Origin: Gracilibacillus caseinilyticus
GTDB taxonomy: Bacteria; Bacillota; Bacilli; Bacillales; Amphibacillaceae
Length of the DNA stretch: 64,000 nucleotides
Assembly (NCBI RefSeq): GCF_022919115.1
Contig: NZ_CP095072.1
Location: 1,240,001-1,304,000, forward strand
Direction of reading: 5' to 3'
Below are positions 25,220 through 33,265 of this stretch, in pieces (position 1 is the stretch's first letter; each line of letters begins with the position of its first letter). The notes below the pieces were generated by a model. It did not search any database, was not told the DNA's origin, and saw only the letters and a program-made list of their open reading frames with translations. Made by a program: the position numbers and the translations under genes.

Positions 25220-26188
25220 TTGAATAAAAGATTATTGTGGCTTTTATTTTCAATTCTATTTATGGCAGGGTGTAGTGTACTTAGTTCAACGGACCCAGAA
25301 TTCTCAAGAGAAAATTATGATAGTTGGTATGATAAAGGAGAATATCAAAAAGCATTGAATCATGTCAATGAACGTTTAGAAACATATCCAGAAGATGCGC
25401 TTTTATGGAATGAAAAAGGCTATATTCTTATTAGTATGGAGCAATACAATGAAGCATTACAACCATTAGAGAAAGCAATTGAACTTAATGCAGAATTAGA
25501 CAGCGCCTATAATAATAAAGCATTAGCATATAATGAAACTGGTGAATACGAGCAAGCTATTGTAGCAGCTCAAAAAGCTATTGATCTTAGTGAAGAAGAA
25601 CCAGAACAATTTATTAACATGGGTAATGCATTATCTTTTCTCGAAAGAGATGAAAAAGCGTTAGAGTACTTCAATAAAGCATTAGCCATTGATGCAAATG
25701 CTCCTTATGCTCAATATGGTAAAGGAGTATCGTTATACTTCTTAGGTAAATACGAAGAAGGCATTCCTTACTTTGAAAATTATCTTCATTCCTATCCAAA
25801 TGATATCGATGCTCTATGGTACCTTGTCTATTCGTATGATACCTTAGGCGACTATATGGAAACGATCCCTTATTTAAATCAGATCATTGATAATCAAAAA
25901 GAAAATCCGATCAATACCGTGGACTATAAAGGATTAATGTTAACTTACGCAGGTGAATTGGAGGAAGCTACTACCATTTATGATGGCATTATAGAGCAAT
26001 ACCCCAATGAAGCTATTGGATATTATGGAAAAGGGGTTCTCCAGATTCAACAGGGACAGACAGACAATGGATTACAATCTTTAGAGCAAGCAGTTGCTTT
26101 AGATAATAGCTTAAAGGAAACTGCTTATAATGACCCCTTGTTGTCTAGCGTTTACAATGATGAACTGTTCAAGAGGATAGTGGAATAA
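25220..26188 (+). CDS. TPR-repeat lipoprotein
   Basis: A 322-aa lipoprotein: signal peptide with lipobox MAGC (C18), then about eight tetratricopeptide repeats covering almost the entire mature protein (YDKGEYQKALNHVNERLETY, MEQYNEALQPLEKAIELN, TGEYEQAIVAAQKAIDL and so on). TPR lipoproteins scaffold protein complexes on the outer membrane face; no specific partner is apparent. TTGAATAAAAG start context: TTG 25220 with CTAGGAGTGG upstream. No operon partners. Confidence 0.85.
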   Translation: MNKRLLWLLFSILFMAGCSVLSSTDPEFSRENYDSWYDKGEYQKALNHVNERLETYPEDALLWNEKGYILISMEQYNEALQPLEKAIELNAELDSAYNNKALAYNETGEYEQAIVAAQKAIDLSEEEPEQFINMGNALSFLERDEKALEYFNKALAIDANAPYAQYGKGVSLYFLGKYEEGIPYFENYLHSYPNDIDALWYLVYSYDTLGDYMETIPYLNQIIDNQKENPINTVDYKGLMLTYAGELEEATTIYDGIIEQYPNEAIGYYGKGVLQIQQGQTDNGLQSLEQAVALDNSLKETAYNDPLLSSVYNDELFKRIVE

Positions 26189-26206
26189 CAGGATTAAAAG
26201 TATATT

Positions 26207-26232
26207 AGTGGGAAGGTATATTCTTTCCCACT
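26207..26232 (+). terminator. Hairpin after TPR lipoprotein gene
   Basis: AGTGGGAA...TTCCCACT stem with only a weak T-rich tail, so a moderate terminator. Confidence 0.5.
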
Positions 26233-26449
26233 TAATTATATCTATATATTACTTCTTCATTTTTCGATTTCTGAAATAACACATTCTAATATTGGACCAA
26301 TTGTCTGCATTTTACAAAATGTGCCGCTCAACCAGACTTCCCTCCCTCTCGTCCGTTTTTCTAGTTTTACCTACCTGATTTGATTATTAATTACAGCTTG
26401 TATAGCAGCGAGTAAGGCATCTCGTTTATTTTAGATTATTACCAGAATA

Positions 26450-26481
26450 CAAAAACCTTACGTCGCAATCGTAAGGTTTTT
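26450..26481. terminator. Bidirectional terminator
   Basis: AAAAACCTTACG and CGTAAGGTTTTT are perfect 12-bp arms around a 7-nt loop, with A and T runs on both sides. Confidence 0.85.
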
Positions 26482-26495
26482 CTATGCCATTAAAA

Positions 26496-26527
26496 AACAG
26501 CTCCCGGAAAATCACCCAAGAGCTGTG
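26496..26527 (-). terminator. Terminator of the small BH0509-like gene
   Basis: On the minus strand ACAGCTCTTGGG...CCGGGAGCTGT is followed by TTTTTTAA, 16 bp after the stop codon. A near-identical stem (ACAGCTC..GAGCTGT) recurs at 33105-33135. Confidence 0.75.
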
Positions 26528-26542
26528 TATAGATTATGGAAA

Positions 26543-26689
26543 TTACATTAAGTCGTATACAGAGTCTTCGAAATAGAGCCAGTGAAAATACTCAATTTGC
26601 TCATCAGACATATTGAAGATGGTTTCTTTTGTGAATTTGTTTTTCTCTAACAGGTGTTCCATTTTGTCATTTCTTTCTATTTGGCTCAT
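26543..26689 (-). CDS. 48-aa small protein, BH0509-like
   Basis: The frame encodes MSQIERNDKMEHLLEKNKFT, then KETIFNMSDEQIEYFHWLYF and a short acidic end. AAGGAGG is placed 6 nt before the ATG and a terminator follows. The S-x-x-E-R-N-x-M..L..M-S/T-D-E-x-I-E..Y pattern resembles the BH0509 family of tiny Bacillaceae proteins of unknown function. A cre-like box lies about 45 bp upstream of the ATG. The good ribosome site, cre box and dedicated terminator make it a real gene even though it is very short; the family label is tentative. Confidence 0.72.
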   Translation of the reverse strand: MSQIERNDKMEHLLEKNKFTKETIFNMSDEQIEYFHWLYFEDSVYDLM

Positions 26690-26732
26690 TTGAATGCCTC
26701 CTTGTGCTCCTAAAGGGTTTGGCGCTATGTTT

Positions 26733-26746
26733 ATTAAGCGCTTTCA
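26733..26746 (-). promoter_or_regulatory. cre-like site upstream of the small gene
   Basis: Minus strand TGAAAGCGCTTAAT matches 12 of 14 positions of the cre consensus. Confidence 0.55.
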
Positions 26747-26759
26747 TGTTATATCTTTA

Positions 26760-27212
26760 TTATACATCGCGATATGAGATTATACAAATATCAATTTGTG
26801 AACGATTAAATGTGAAGTGATATGTGGTTGTTATCATTTCTTGCATTCGCCTATAGAATATAAACAGTAGTTCCATTGTAGAAGAAATGTCAGCCAATAC
26901 TGAAAGGCATTAACAAACTTCAATTAAAAAAGTAACCTAATGTAATTGTCCACTCCTTTAAAGTTGGTGCAAATTATATGCCAAAATTTTTGACGGTTTA
27001 TAATCACCATACGGGGCAACGTAAGTATATTTATGGAGAAAGGCAGAGAATGTTAGCCTGGCACTTGAGCTGACTTTAATAAAAGAGTTAGGAGTTCAAT
27101 ATCAACGGCCTAGGAATTCCACTTTTTAATGAATGGAAGTTTAAATATACCCCACCTAGGTAAAAGTATTATATATAGAGCATATGTACAAAAAAGATTG
27201 GAGGGTTTTCCG
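26760..27212. other. Intergenic before copper ATPase gene
   Basis: About 450 bp with no supported gene. The open frame of the downstream ATPase extends left to 27129 but without a ribosome site. I looked for a CsoR or CopZ gene and an obvious copper operator and saw neither. A 31-codon frame at 26978-27073 lacks a ribosome site. Confidence 0.5.
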
Positions 27213-29252
27213 TTGGTACATGAACACAATGATCATAAGCATGAAAACGAAAGCCATCATAAACAGGAGCATGAGCACCATCACCATGAACATGACAGTC
27301 ATAAAGGACACGATCATGGAGTCATGGTTGACGAGTTTAAAAAAAGGTTTTTTATATCCTTAATCGTAACCATACCTATATTGTTTTTGTCTCCAATGAT
27401 TCAAGATTTTATTGGTCTGGACATTTCTTTTCCGTTTGATCAATATGTTTTATTTGGATTGGCAACCTTTGTCTTTTTTTATGGCGGATGGCCATTTTTG
27501 ACAGGGGCACTAGATGAACTCAAGCAAAAAAATCCGGGCATGATGACGCTGATCGGTTTAGCAATTGTTGTCGCATATGTGTATAGTTCTCTTGTCGTCT
27601 TTGGCTGGTCAGGTAGAAATTTCTTTTGGGAACTGGCAACGCTAATTGATATTATGTTACTTGGGCACTGGATTGAAATGAAATCGGTGATGGGAGCTTC
27701 GAATGCTTTACAGGAATTAGTGAAACTAATGCCAAATGAAGCTCACCGATTAAAAGAAAATGGTGAAACAGAAGATGTTGCTTTAAATGAACTTTATTCA
27801 GACGATTTTGTCCTAGTAAAACCAGGAGAGAAAATCCCCGTTGATGGGATTATTACAGAGGGTAAATCGGCTATTGATGAATCCATGCTGACAGGTGAGT
27901 CTGTTCCAGTAGACAAGGAAACGGATGATGAAGTTATCGGAGGTTCCATTAATAAAGAAGGCAGTCTCACCATTCAAGTAAAAAAAACGGGTGCCGATAC
28001 GTATTTATCTCAAGTTATAGAATTAGTAGAAGAAGCGCAGAATTCCAAATCGCGTGCCCAAGATTTTGCTAATCGGGCAGCTAAGTGGCTCTTTTATTTA
28101 GCACTGGGATCGGGTATAACTACCTTTATCGTGTGGATGGTATTAGGGTATTCGTTTGATGTTGCTTTAGAACGAATGGTAACGGTTATGGTTATAACCT
28201 GCCCTCACGCGTTAGGTCTTGCCGCTCCACTTGTGGTTGCCGTTTCTACTTCACTGTCTGCTAAAAAAGGACTTTTAATAAGAAATCGTACCCAGTTTGA
28301 AAATGCAAGGAACATTGATGCAGTTATTTTTGATAAGACTGGTACTTTAACCAAAGGAGCATTTGGTGTTACCAATATCATACCAAATGAACAAACGGAA
28401 ATGGATGTATTGTATTGGGCGGCAAGTATTGAGCAAAATTCTGAACATCCTTTGGCTAGAGGTATTGTAGACAAAGCTCGCGAACAGGAGTTAACTCTTG
28501 GAAAAGTAGAGGACTTTAATTCCATTACAGGTAAAGGGTTAGTGGGAAATGTGGATGAAAAAGAAGTGAAAGTCATGAGTCCTGGTTATATGGATGCAGA
28601 AGGATATACGTATCCTGCAACATCCTTTAATGAGCTCTCAGAAGAGGGAAAAACAGTTGTCTTTGTTTTGCTCGATGATCAATTTATAGGAATGATTGCA
28701 CTAGCCGACATGGTCCGTGAATCTGCAAAAGAAGCTATAGCAACCCTCAAAACAAATAATATTGACTCCGTCATGCTTACAGGAGATAACCAAAAAGTGG
28801 CGAATTGGGTAGCTAAACAGCTGGATATTACAGAAGTATTTGCTGAAGTATTACCTGACCATAAGTCAGATAAGGTAAAGGAAGTCCAGTCCAAAGGAAG
28901 AAAAGTCGCGATGACTGGCGATGGAATTAACGATGCCCCGGCTCTCGCTACCGCAGATGTTGGTATTGCTATCGGAAGTGGAACAGATGTAGCGGTAGAA
29001 ACAGCTGATATAGTGCTTGTGAAAAGCAATCCGAAAGACATTGTTTCGATTGTAAGTCTATCTAAAAACACATATAAGAAAATGGTGCAAAACCTTTGGT
29101 GGGCTGCAGGTTATAATATCTTCGCTATTCCTTTGGCGGCTGGGGTTCTAGCTCCAATAGGTATTGTGTTAAGTCCAGCAGTTGGTGCAGTGTTAATGAG
29201 CTTAAGTACGGTGGTAGTGGCTATTAACGCTAAGTTATTAAAAGCTGATTAA
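27213..29252 (+). CDS. copB: Copper/heavy-metal P1B-type ATPase (CopB type)
   Basis: A 679-aa inner-membrane pump that exports copper (or silver) ions using ATP. The N-terminus is a His-rich tail (about 20 His in 45 residues) in place of a CXXC metal-binding domain. The membrane motif is C330-P-H, typical of the CopB/P1B-3 subgroup. Also seen are the actuator loop M-L-T-G-E-S, the phosphorylated D374 in DKTGT, S-E-H-P-L-A and the hinge GDGINDAPALATADVGIA. The TTG at 27213 is preferred because TTGGAGGG lies about 8 nt upstream; the frame left of it lacks a ribosome site. It stands alone, with a small hairpin after the stop. Confidence 0.93.
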   Translation: MVHEHNDHKHENESHHKQEHEHHHHEHDSHKGHDHGVMVDEFKKRFFISLIVTIPILFLSPMIQDFIGLDISFPFDQYVLFGLATFVFFYGGWPFLTGALDELKQKNPGMMTLIGLAIVVAYVYSSLVVFGWSGRNFFWELATLIDIMLLGHWIEMKSVMGASNALQELVKLMPNEAHRLKENGETEDVALNELYSDDFVLVKPGEKIPVDGIITEGKSAIDESMLTGESVPVDKETDDEVIGGSINKEGSLTIQVKKTGADTYLSQVIELVEEAQNSKSRAQDFANRAAKWLFYLALGSGITTFIVWMVLGYSFDVALERMVTVMVITCPHALGLAAPLVVAVSTSLSAKKGLLIRNRTQFENARNIDAVIFDKTGTLTKGAFGVTNIIPNEQTEMDVLYWAASIEQNSEHPLARGIVDKAREQELTLGKVEDFNSITGKGLVGNVDEKEVKVMSPGYMDAEGYTYPATSFNELSEEGKTVVFVLLDDQFIGMIALADMVRESAKEAIATLKTNNIDSVMLTGDNQKVANWVAKQLDITEVFAEVLPDHKSDKVKEVQSKGRKVAMTGDGINDAPALATADVGIAIGSGTDVAVETADIVLVKSNPKDIVSIVSLSKNTYKKMVQNLWWAAGYNIFAIPLAAGVLAPIGIVLSPAVGAVLMSLSTVVVAINAKLLKAD

Positions 29253-29253
29253 A

Positions 29254-29278
29254 ATATAGCAGGCAACGCTATTTTTTC
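29254..29278 (+). terminator. Small hairpin terminator after copB
   Basis: ATAGC-aggcaac-GCTAT with an A run before it and TTTTTT after it; the stem is short. Confidence 0.5.
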
Positions 29279-29381
29279 TCATTTTTATAACGGTAGAGGT
29301 AAAGACCATACGTTTGTTTACCAACAAGCACGCCCTCAGAAAATCATACATGACGTACGCTGTGCCTTATAGTATTTGGTT

Positions 29382-29420
29382 AGGATAATCCCTCTGATTT
29401 TTTACATGGATTATCCTTTT
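29382..29420 (+). terminator. Hairpin terminator in intergenic region
   Basis: GGATAATCC...GGATTATCC followed by TTTT. No gene directly precedes it, so it may mark a lost gene. The remaining stretch to 29682 shows nothing I can name. Confidence 0.55.
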
Positions 29421-29682
29421 GCTTTGACAGCTGTCGGATCGATAATTGGCATAAGCCGAGGCATCTTAGAAAAAACAACATATAATGATTATATATTTCA
29501 TTGATGATAGGGATGCCTGGTGAAAATATCGAAACAAAATAGCCATTTATTTCTGAGTTCAACCATCCCTTATGTAGTAAGTACCTAGCATTCATGCCTC
29601 ACGTTGCTAGAGGATCATGATAAAGGACAAACCACTATGCATGGCCATGGATTGAAGATCATCCGAAGGGAGAGTGTTACAC

Positions 29683-30279
29683 ATGTCTGAGAACTATCAC
29701 AATCAAGATATCGTGTCAAATAAACCAGTAAATGAGGGCAATCATGAAGATGCTGATATAATCCAATCAATTCCACTGCAAGAGTTGCTACATCAAGGGT
29801 ATACTGCATTTAACAACAATAATTATGGGAATGCACAACAATGGTTCGAAAAAGCAATTAAACAGGAGCCTCACAGTGCGGAAGCTCATGCATGGCTTGC
29901 TGCTGTTTACGGTCGTCAAATTGATGCAGCTTGGAGTTTAACAGACAAAATAGAGCTTTTTTCCAAATTAGAAAAAGAGATCACGCTTGCGCTTGAAATA
30001 GACGATACGTTGCCACTTGCGAGAAGAATGAATGGTTCTAAATTGTTGAATTCACCGGATATGCTAGGAGGAGACCCTGCTGAAGCGGTCAAGGAGTTCT
30101 GTTATTGCATTGAGCAAGGGATGGATGATATCGAAATATGGGTATCCTTGGCTAAATGTTATGTAAAAACAGCTGAACATGCTAAAGCAAAAGAAGCACT
30201 AAACAAAGCCTATGCTTTAGATCCAAAGAATGAAGAAGTCCTCCAATTGTGGCAAGATGCTAATAAAGAGGAGATATAG
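29683..30279 (+). CDS. Cytoplasmic TPR-repeat protein
   Basis: A 198-aa soluble protein without signal peptide. Tetratricopeptide-like pairs run from residue ~35 (L-L-H-Q-G-Y-T-A-F-N-N-N-N-Y-G-N-A-Q-Q-W-F-E-K-A-I-K) to the end (A-E-H-A-K-A-K-E-A-L-N-K-A-Y-A-L-D-P-K-N-E-E). The middle (KIELFSKLEKEITLALEID..LPLARRMNG) resembles the TRAP/'tetratricopeptide with LGGDP' type seen in many bacteria. Function unknown, presumably protein-protein interaction. ATG 29683 is preferred over GTG 29674, which touches the GGGAGAG ribosome site. A strong terminator follows. Confidence 0.8.
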   Translation: MSENYHNQDIVSNKPVNEGNHEDADIIQSIPLQELLHQGYTAFNNNNYGNAQQWFEKAIKQEPHSAEAHAWLAAVYGRQIDAAWSLTDKIELFSKLEKEITLALEIDDTLPLARRMNGSKLLNSPDMLGGDPAEAVKEFCYCIEQGMDDIEIWVSLAKCYVKTAEHAKAKEALNKAYALDPKNEEVLQLWQDANKEEI

Positions 30280-30284
30280 CAAAG

Positions 30285-30313
30285 AAACCATAGCCGGAGC
30301 AGCTATGGTTTTA
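30285..30313 (+). terminator. Terminator after TPR gene
   Basis: AAACCATAG...CTATGGTTTT hairpin with T-rich tail. Confidence 0.85.
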
Positions 30314-30316
30314 TTG

Positions 30317-30534
30317 TTGTTTAGGAAATCATAAAATGTTGGACTGTGGATGATTTGAAATCCTGCATCGAGCGACGTCCAGCTCCGAGCGCCAAAAACT
30401 AGGCGACTTCACGAATCGCCCTTATGCCCTTGGGCGAAAGTCATCATCGACATCACTTGCTCACCGTGATTCCTTTATCTCAGTTGATTCGTTCCAGTCG
30501 CTACGTTTTTTAACGGCGCTCTGCGCTTTTGTTC
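30317..30534. repeat. Dispersed ~0.27-kb repeat, copy 1 (50-bp internal deletion)
   Basis: 218 bp nearly identical to 48139-48406. Relative to that copy it lacks exactly 50 bp, with the junction at a TCGCCC direct repeat, which indicates slippage or recombination deletion. It contains GTCCAGCTCCGAGCGCC and ends ACGGCGCTCTGCGCTTTT, so the ends can pair. It begins directly behind a terminator T run. Similar 'CCAGCTCC.GCGCC ... GCGCTTTT' repeats are widespread in Bacillaceae. Confidence 0.88.
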
Positions 30535-30560
30535 TTTATCGCATAATTTTGTACGGTCCT

Positions 30561-31220
30561 TCACATTTTGTTGTTCATTTCACTTTCCACAGCATCAATC
30601 ACTCTTCTCTTCAAATTTGATAATAGGCGCTCATGTTCAACATCAGGTTTGTCTTCTAACTCTTCTAATTTTATCTCGAGAAGATGTAGAAGATTAGGAT
30701 CATTGGATTTATTCTTAAGCGTTAGCCAGCATTTACGGGCATTGCCATTTTGACCGATGCGACTGTATAATTCACCTAATTCATAGATCAACTGAAAGTA
30801 CCTTCTATTGTCAAGAAACCCTTCACCATCTATTTGTCGTTCTATTAGAAAAGTGTAATCTTCAATTGCCGATTGTGAACGTTGAAAATAATCTTCAGGT
30901 AATTGATATCCTGCCTTACCCCGTAATAACCGGATCATTCTATGTTGAGGTTCAGCGCTTACCGCCTTATCCAGAAGCTTTAACCCTGATTTTGACCATT
31001 TCAATTTATCTAACGGAATGGTCGCATCTCTAGCCACTAAAATCATGGTGCTTCCATGATATGCATCAAAAGGCGGATTGTCTGGGTAGTTAGATCGAAC
31101 CTGTTCGAGCAGATGGTGTAAATCTTGAACGGCCTTTTTGTTACCAGCTACAGCCTTTTTGTGTAATGAGCTAATTTGCTCTTGTAAAAGTTTGATATTT
31201 CCTTCGTTTGTATTTACCAA
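30561..31220 (-). CDS. Helical-repeat (TPR-like) protein of unknown function
   Basis: A 219-aa soluble, mostly alpha-helical protein. Helix pairs such as L-H-K-K-A-V-A-G-N-K-K-A-V-Q-D-L, Y-H-G-S-T-M-I-L-V-A-R-D-A, G-L-K-L-L-D-K-A-V-S-A-E-P and Y-E-L-G-E-L-Y-S-R-I-G-Q-N-G-N-A-R-K-C-W resemble tetratricopeptide units. I do not recognise a named family. TTG 31220 is chosen because AGGGAGGG lies 8 nt before it; the longer frame from 31259 has no ribosome site and reads through that purine tract as codons. It lies 90 bp after the DUF4915-like gene on the same strand and may be co-transcribed with it. Confidence 0.72.
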   Translation of the reverse strand: MVNTNEGNIKLLQEQISSLHKKAVAGNKKAVQDLHHLLEQVRSNYPDNPPFDAYHGSTMILVARDATIPLDKLKWSKSGLKLLDKAVSAEPQHRMIRLLRGKAGYQLPEDYFQRSQSAIEDYTFLIERQIDGEGFLDNRRYFQLIYELGELYSRIGQNGNARKCWLTLKNKSNDPNLLHLLEIKLEELEDKPDVEHERLLSNLKRRVIDAVESEMNNKM

Positions 31221-31309
31221 ATGTGTATCCCTCCCTTTTGTTTTTTTAAATACTCCCATTTCATTGGTGTCTGTAAAGCGTTACTGACTTCGTTGCAAGT
31301 TCCCTTCTT

Positions 31310-32209
31310 CTAAACAAAATGAGAATCAAGAATTTGGATTTGGTATACCTGATGTGCTGGCAATGGGATAAAACGCGATATTCTATAGTGAGAATCGTAG
31401 ACATAGATGCCGCCATCCAGGCAGCAATTTGAGAATTGGTGAGGAATTCGCAAAACATGCCTCATCCTGCTTTGACCGATAAAGATGGTATTGTCTGTTA
31501 TGGCAAGCCCGCGTGTAAAACCCGGTAATTGAATCGGTTTGTTCTTACCAGTGGAGACACGAAAAGACATAGAGTCACAATAAGCTAGTTCATTTTGATG
31601 CATGGAGATCGAATGCGGCATATATAAATCCTTAACCACGACATGTTCCTCAGGATCGACATGGAGTTGTTGGGTCGGATGAAAATCGGTCAAATCAATG
31701 GCTGCAACTGCACCGCTTTTGTGCATTGGATCCATATACCATTTGCCATAGGGAGAAAACATAGAAACATATAAAGTATGATCATCCAACCAAATGTCAT
31801 TAATGTGATGGACGTCTTTGTCCTCTGCATTAAATCGGATCTCGCCTATTCGTGTCAAAGTTTTGGTATCATAGCACCCGATCGCATTTATCGCTGTCTC
31901 TACAACCAGCACAACTTGATCATTGAACTTCACGATATCGTGAAAGTCGAGTTTCGGATATTGTTTTTTTTCGACGACTTGAAACTTCTGATCGAAGGTA
32001 ATGATTTCATTATCGTCGGATGCGATGAATAATCGATCATTAACGATCGTCATACCAGAGCAACTGCCGGTATATAGTTTCTCGAAAGCATTATTTTTAA
32101 AATCTAACAAAAATAGGCCACCTCTATCTGTATCACTTGATGGACAACTGATTAATAGACGTGTATGGATATGTTTAAAATCTGGATCATTCTCCAGTCC
32201 ATATAACAA
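31310..32209 (-). CDS. DUF4915/TIGR03032-like beta-propeller protein
   Basis: A 299-aa soluble protein with repeated four-strand blade patterns: LLISCPSSDTDRGGLFLLDF, TGSCSGMTIVNDRLFIASDD, DVHHINDIWLDDHTLYVSMF, MPHSISMHQNELAYCDS, LPGFTRGLAITDNTIFIGQS. The H-H-I-N-D-I, P-H-S and G-F-T-R-G-L motifs are those I associate with DUF4915, a family often near glycan-synthesis or sulfotransferase genes, function unknown. The start is a TTG with AAGGAAGGGG about 10 nt upstream. Possibly in an operon with the following TPR-like gene. Confidence 0.68.
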   Translation of the reverse strand: MLYGLENDPDFKHIHTRLLISCPSSDTDRGGLFLLDFKNNAFEKLYTGSCSGMTIVNDRLFIASDDNEIITFDQKFQVVEKKQYPKLDFHDIVKFNDQVVLVVETAINAIGCYDTKTLTRIGEIRFNAEDKDVHHINDIWLDDHTLYVSMFSPYGKWYMDPMHKSGAVAAIDLTDFHPTQQLHVDPEEHVVVKDLYMPHSISMHQNELAYCDSMSFRVSTGKNKPIQLPGFTRGLAITDNTIFIGQSRMRHVLRIPHQFSNCCLDGGIYVYDSHYRISRFIPLPAHQVYQIQILDSHFV

Positions 32210-32491
32210 GGTGGACCCGCCCCTTCCTTAAAATAAAAGTTTTGTGTTAGTACAATATGTGTGATGCTAGGGAATCGCTTGGATGAAATGCCTCATTTTC
32301 ATCAAATTATATGATTGTCTAAGTGAAGTGGAACAGTATTATCTATCATTATCTTTCATGTAAATAGGTAGCAATCTATTATTCGTTAACATCCACTTCA
32401 GTCCAAGCGAAAAATACTATTATTCATAAATATATGGAGAGCCATCGAATAAATAAGTGTAGTAAACGTATATAAGGAGGTTTCCTATTAC

Positions 32492-33028
32492 ATGGATGAG
32501 GAGCAAAAAACAAGTTCTAATTCACCAGCTGAAGAGGCAAAACTTATGACTGTTACCAATCAGACAAATGATGAGGAATGGAATCAATTTATACGACAAG
32601 AGTTAGAGAAGGTCAACAAAAAGGATGGAAAAGAAAAGTCATCTTCGTTGATAAGTAAGGAAGAAATACTTGGTGCGGTTATCGAGAGGATACCTATAGA
32701 AGATATGGTCAACTCATCAGTGAAAATGATAAAGGAAAAAGTAGAAACAGAAATAAAAAGAAGAAAGAAAAAGAAACAAACGTCAGAACAAACACAAAAG
32801 CAAAGCAAGGGTGAAAATAATCAATCAGCTGAAGAAATAACAAAAGAACAAGGTGAGGATAAATATAATCAATTAGCAGAAGAAACAATAAAAGTCCAAA
32901 ATAATAATAAAAATAATCAGCTAGCCGAAAAAACGAAAAAGAGCCGAAATAGTAAGTATTTAGACAGGAAAAAACAGCGCCGAAAAGAATTATATAAATT
33001 TATTTACGATTACCATAAAATAAGGTAA
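32492..33028 (+). CDS. Highly charged low-complexity protein
   Basis: A 178-aa protein without signal peptide or membrane helix. Residues 1-100 contain a predicted amphipathic helix (EEILGAVIERIPIEDMVNSS) and a K/R block (IKRRKKKKQ). Residues 95-150 consist of three degenerate copies of a ~20-residue Gln/Asn/Glu-rich unit (N-N-Q-S/L-A-E-E-x-x-K-x-Q). The C-terminus is basic (DRKKQRRKELYKFIYDYHK). Homologues are not recognised. An ideal AAGGAGGT lies 12 nt before the ATG, supporting expression. The internal repeats may expand or contract. Confidence 0.65.
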   Translation: MDEEQKTSSNSPAEEAKLMTVTNQTNDEEWNQFIRQELEKVNKKDGKEKSSSLISKEEILGAVIERIPIEDMVNSSVKMIKEKVETEIKRRKKKKQTSEQTQKQSKGENNQSAEEITKEQGEDKYNQLAEETIKVQNNNKNNQLAEKTKKSRNSKYLDRKKQRRKELYKFIYDYHKIR

Positions 33029-33104
33029 TCGACAAATTAAGAAGACGACCGATATAATTATATTTCATTAACGGTGGTGACTGTTTTAACACACGATATT
33101 AACA

Positions 33105-33140
33105 ACAGCTCCTGGATGATCATGCCAAGAGCTGTCTATT
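33105..33140 (+). terminator. Hairpin after the charged protein gene
   Basis: ACAGCTCCTGG...CCAAGAGCTGT stem, weak T-rich tail. Same arms as the terminator at 26496-26527. Confidence 0.55.
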
Positions 33141-33175
33141 TATTTAACAAAATATTACATTTTATTGAATGGCAG

Positions 33176-33203
33176 TTGACAAGTTCTCTGAATAGCATAC
33201 AAT
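33176..33203 (+). promoter_or_regulatory. SigA-type promoter of the purine permease gene
   Basis: -35 TTGACA (33176-33181), 16-bp spacer, -10 TACAAT (33198-33203). No purine riboswitch fold is visible in the short leader. Confidence 0.65.
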
Positions 33204-33265
33204 ATAAGTTGGCTCATTTTTTTAGAGCGGGTAGGGAGAGGGACAATTAAATAGAAGGTATTACA

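Noticed and set aside
26978..27073. 31-codon frame before the copper ATPase gene
   Set aside because: No ribosome site and no recognisable product.
27129..27212. N-terminal extension of the copper ATPase from 27129
   Set aside because: No ribosome site at 27129, while TTG 27213 has one and gives the normal His-rich N-terminus.
33204..33265. Purine riboswitch before the purine permease gene
   Set aside because: The leader between the promoter and start is about 60 nt, too short, and it has none of the conserved loop sequences.
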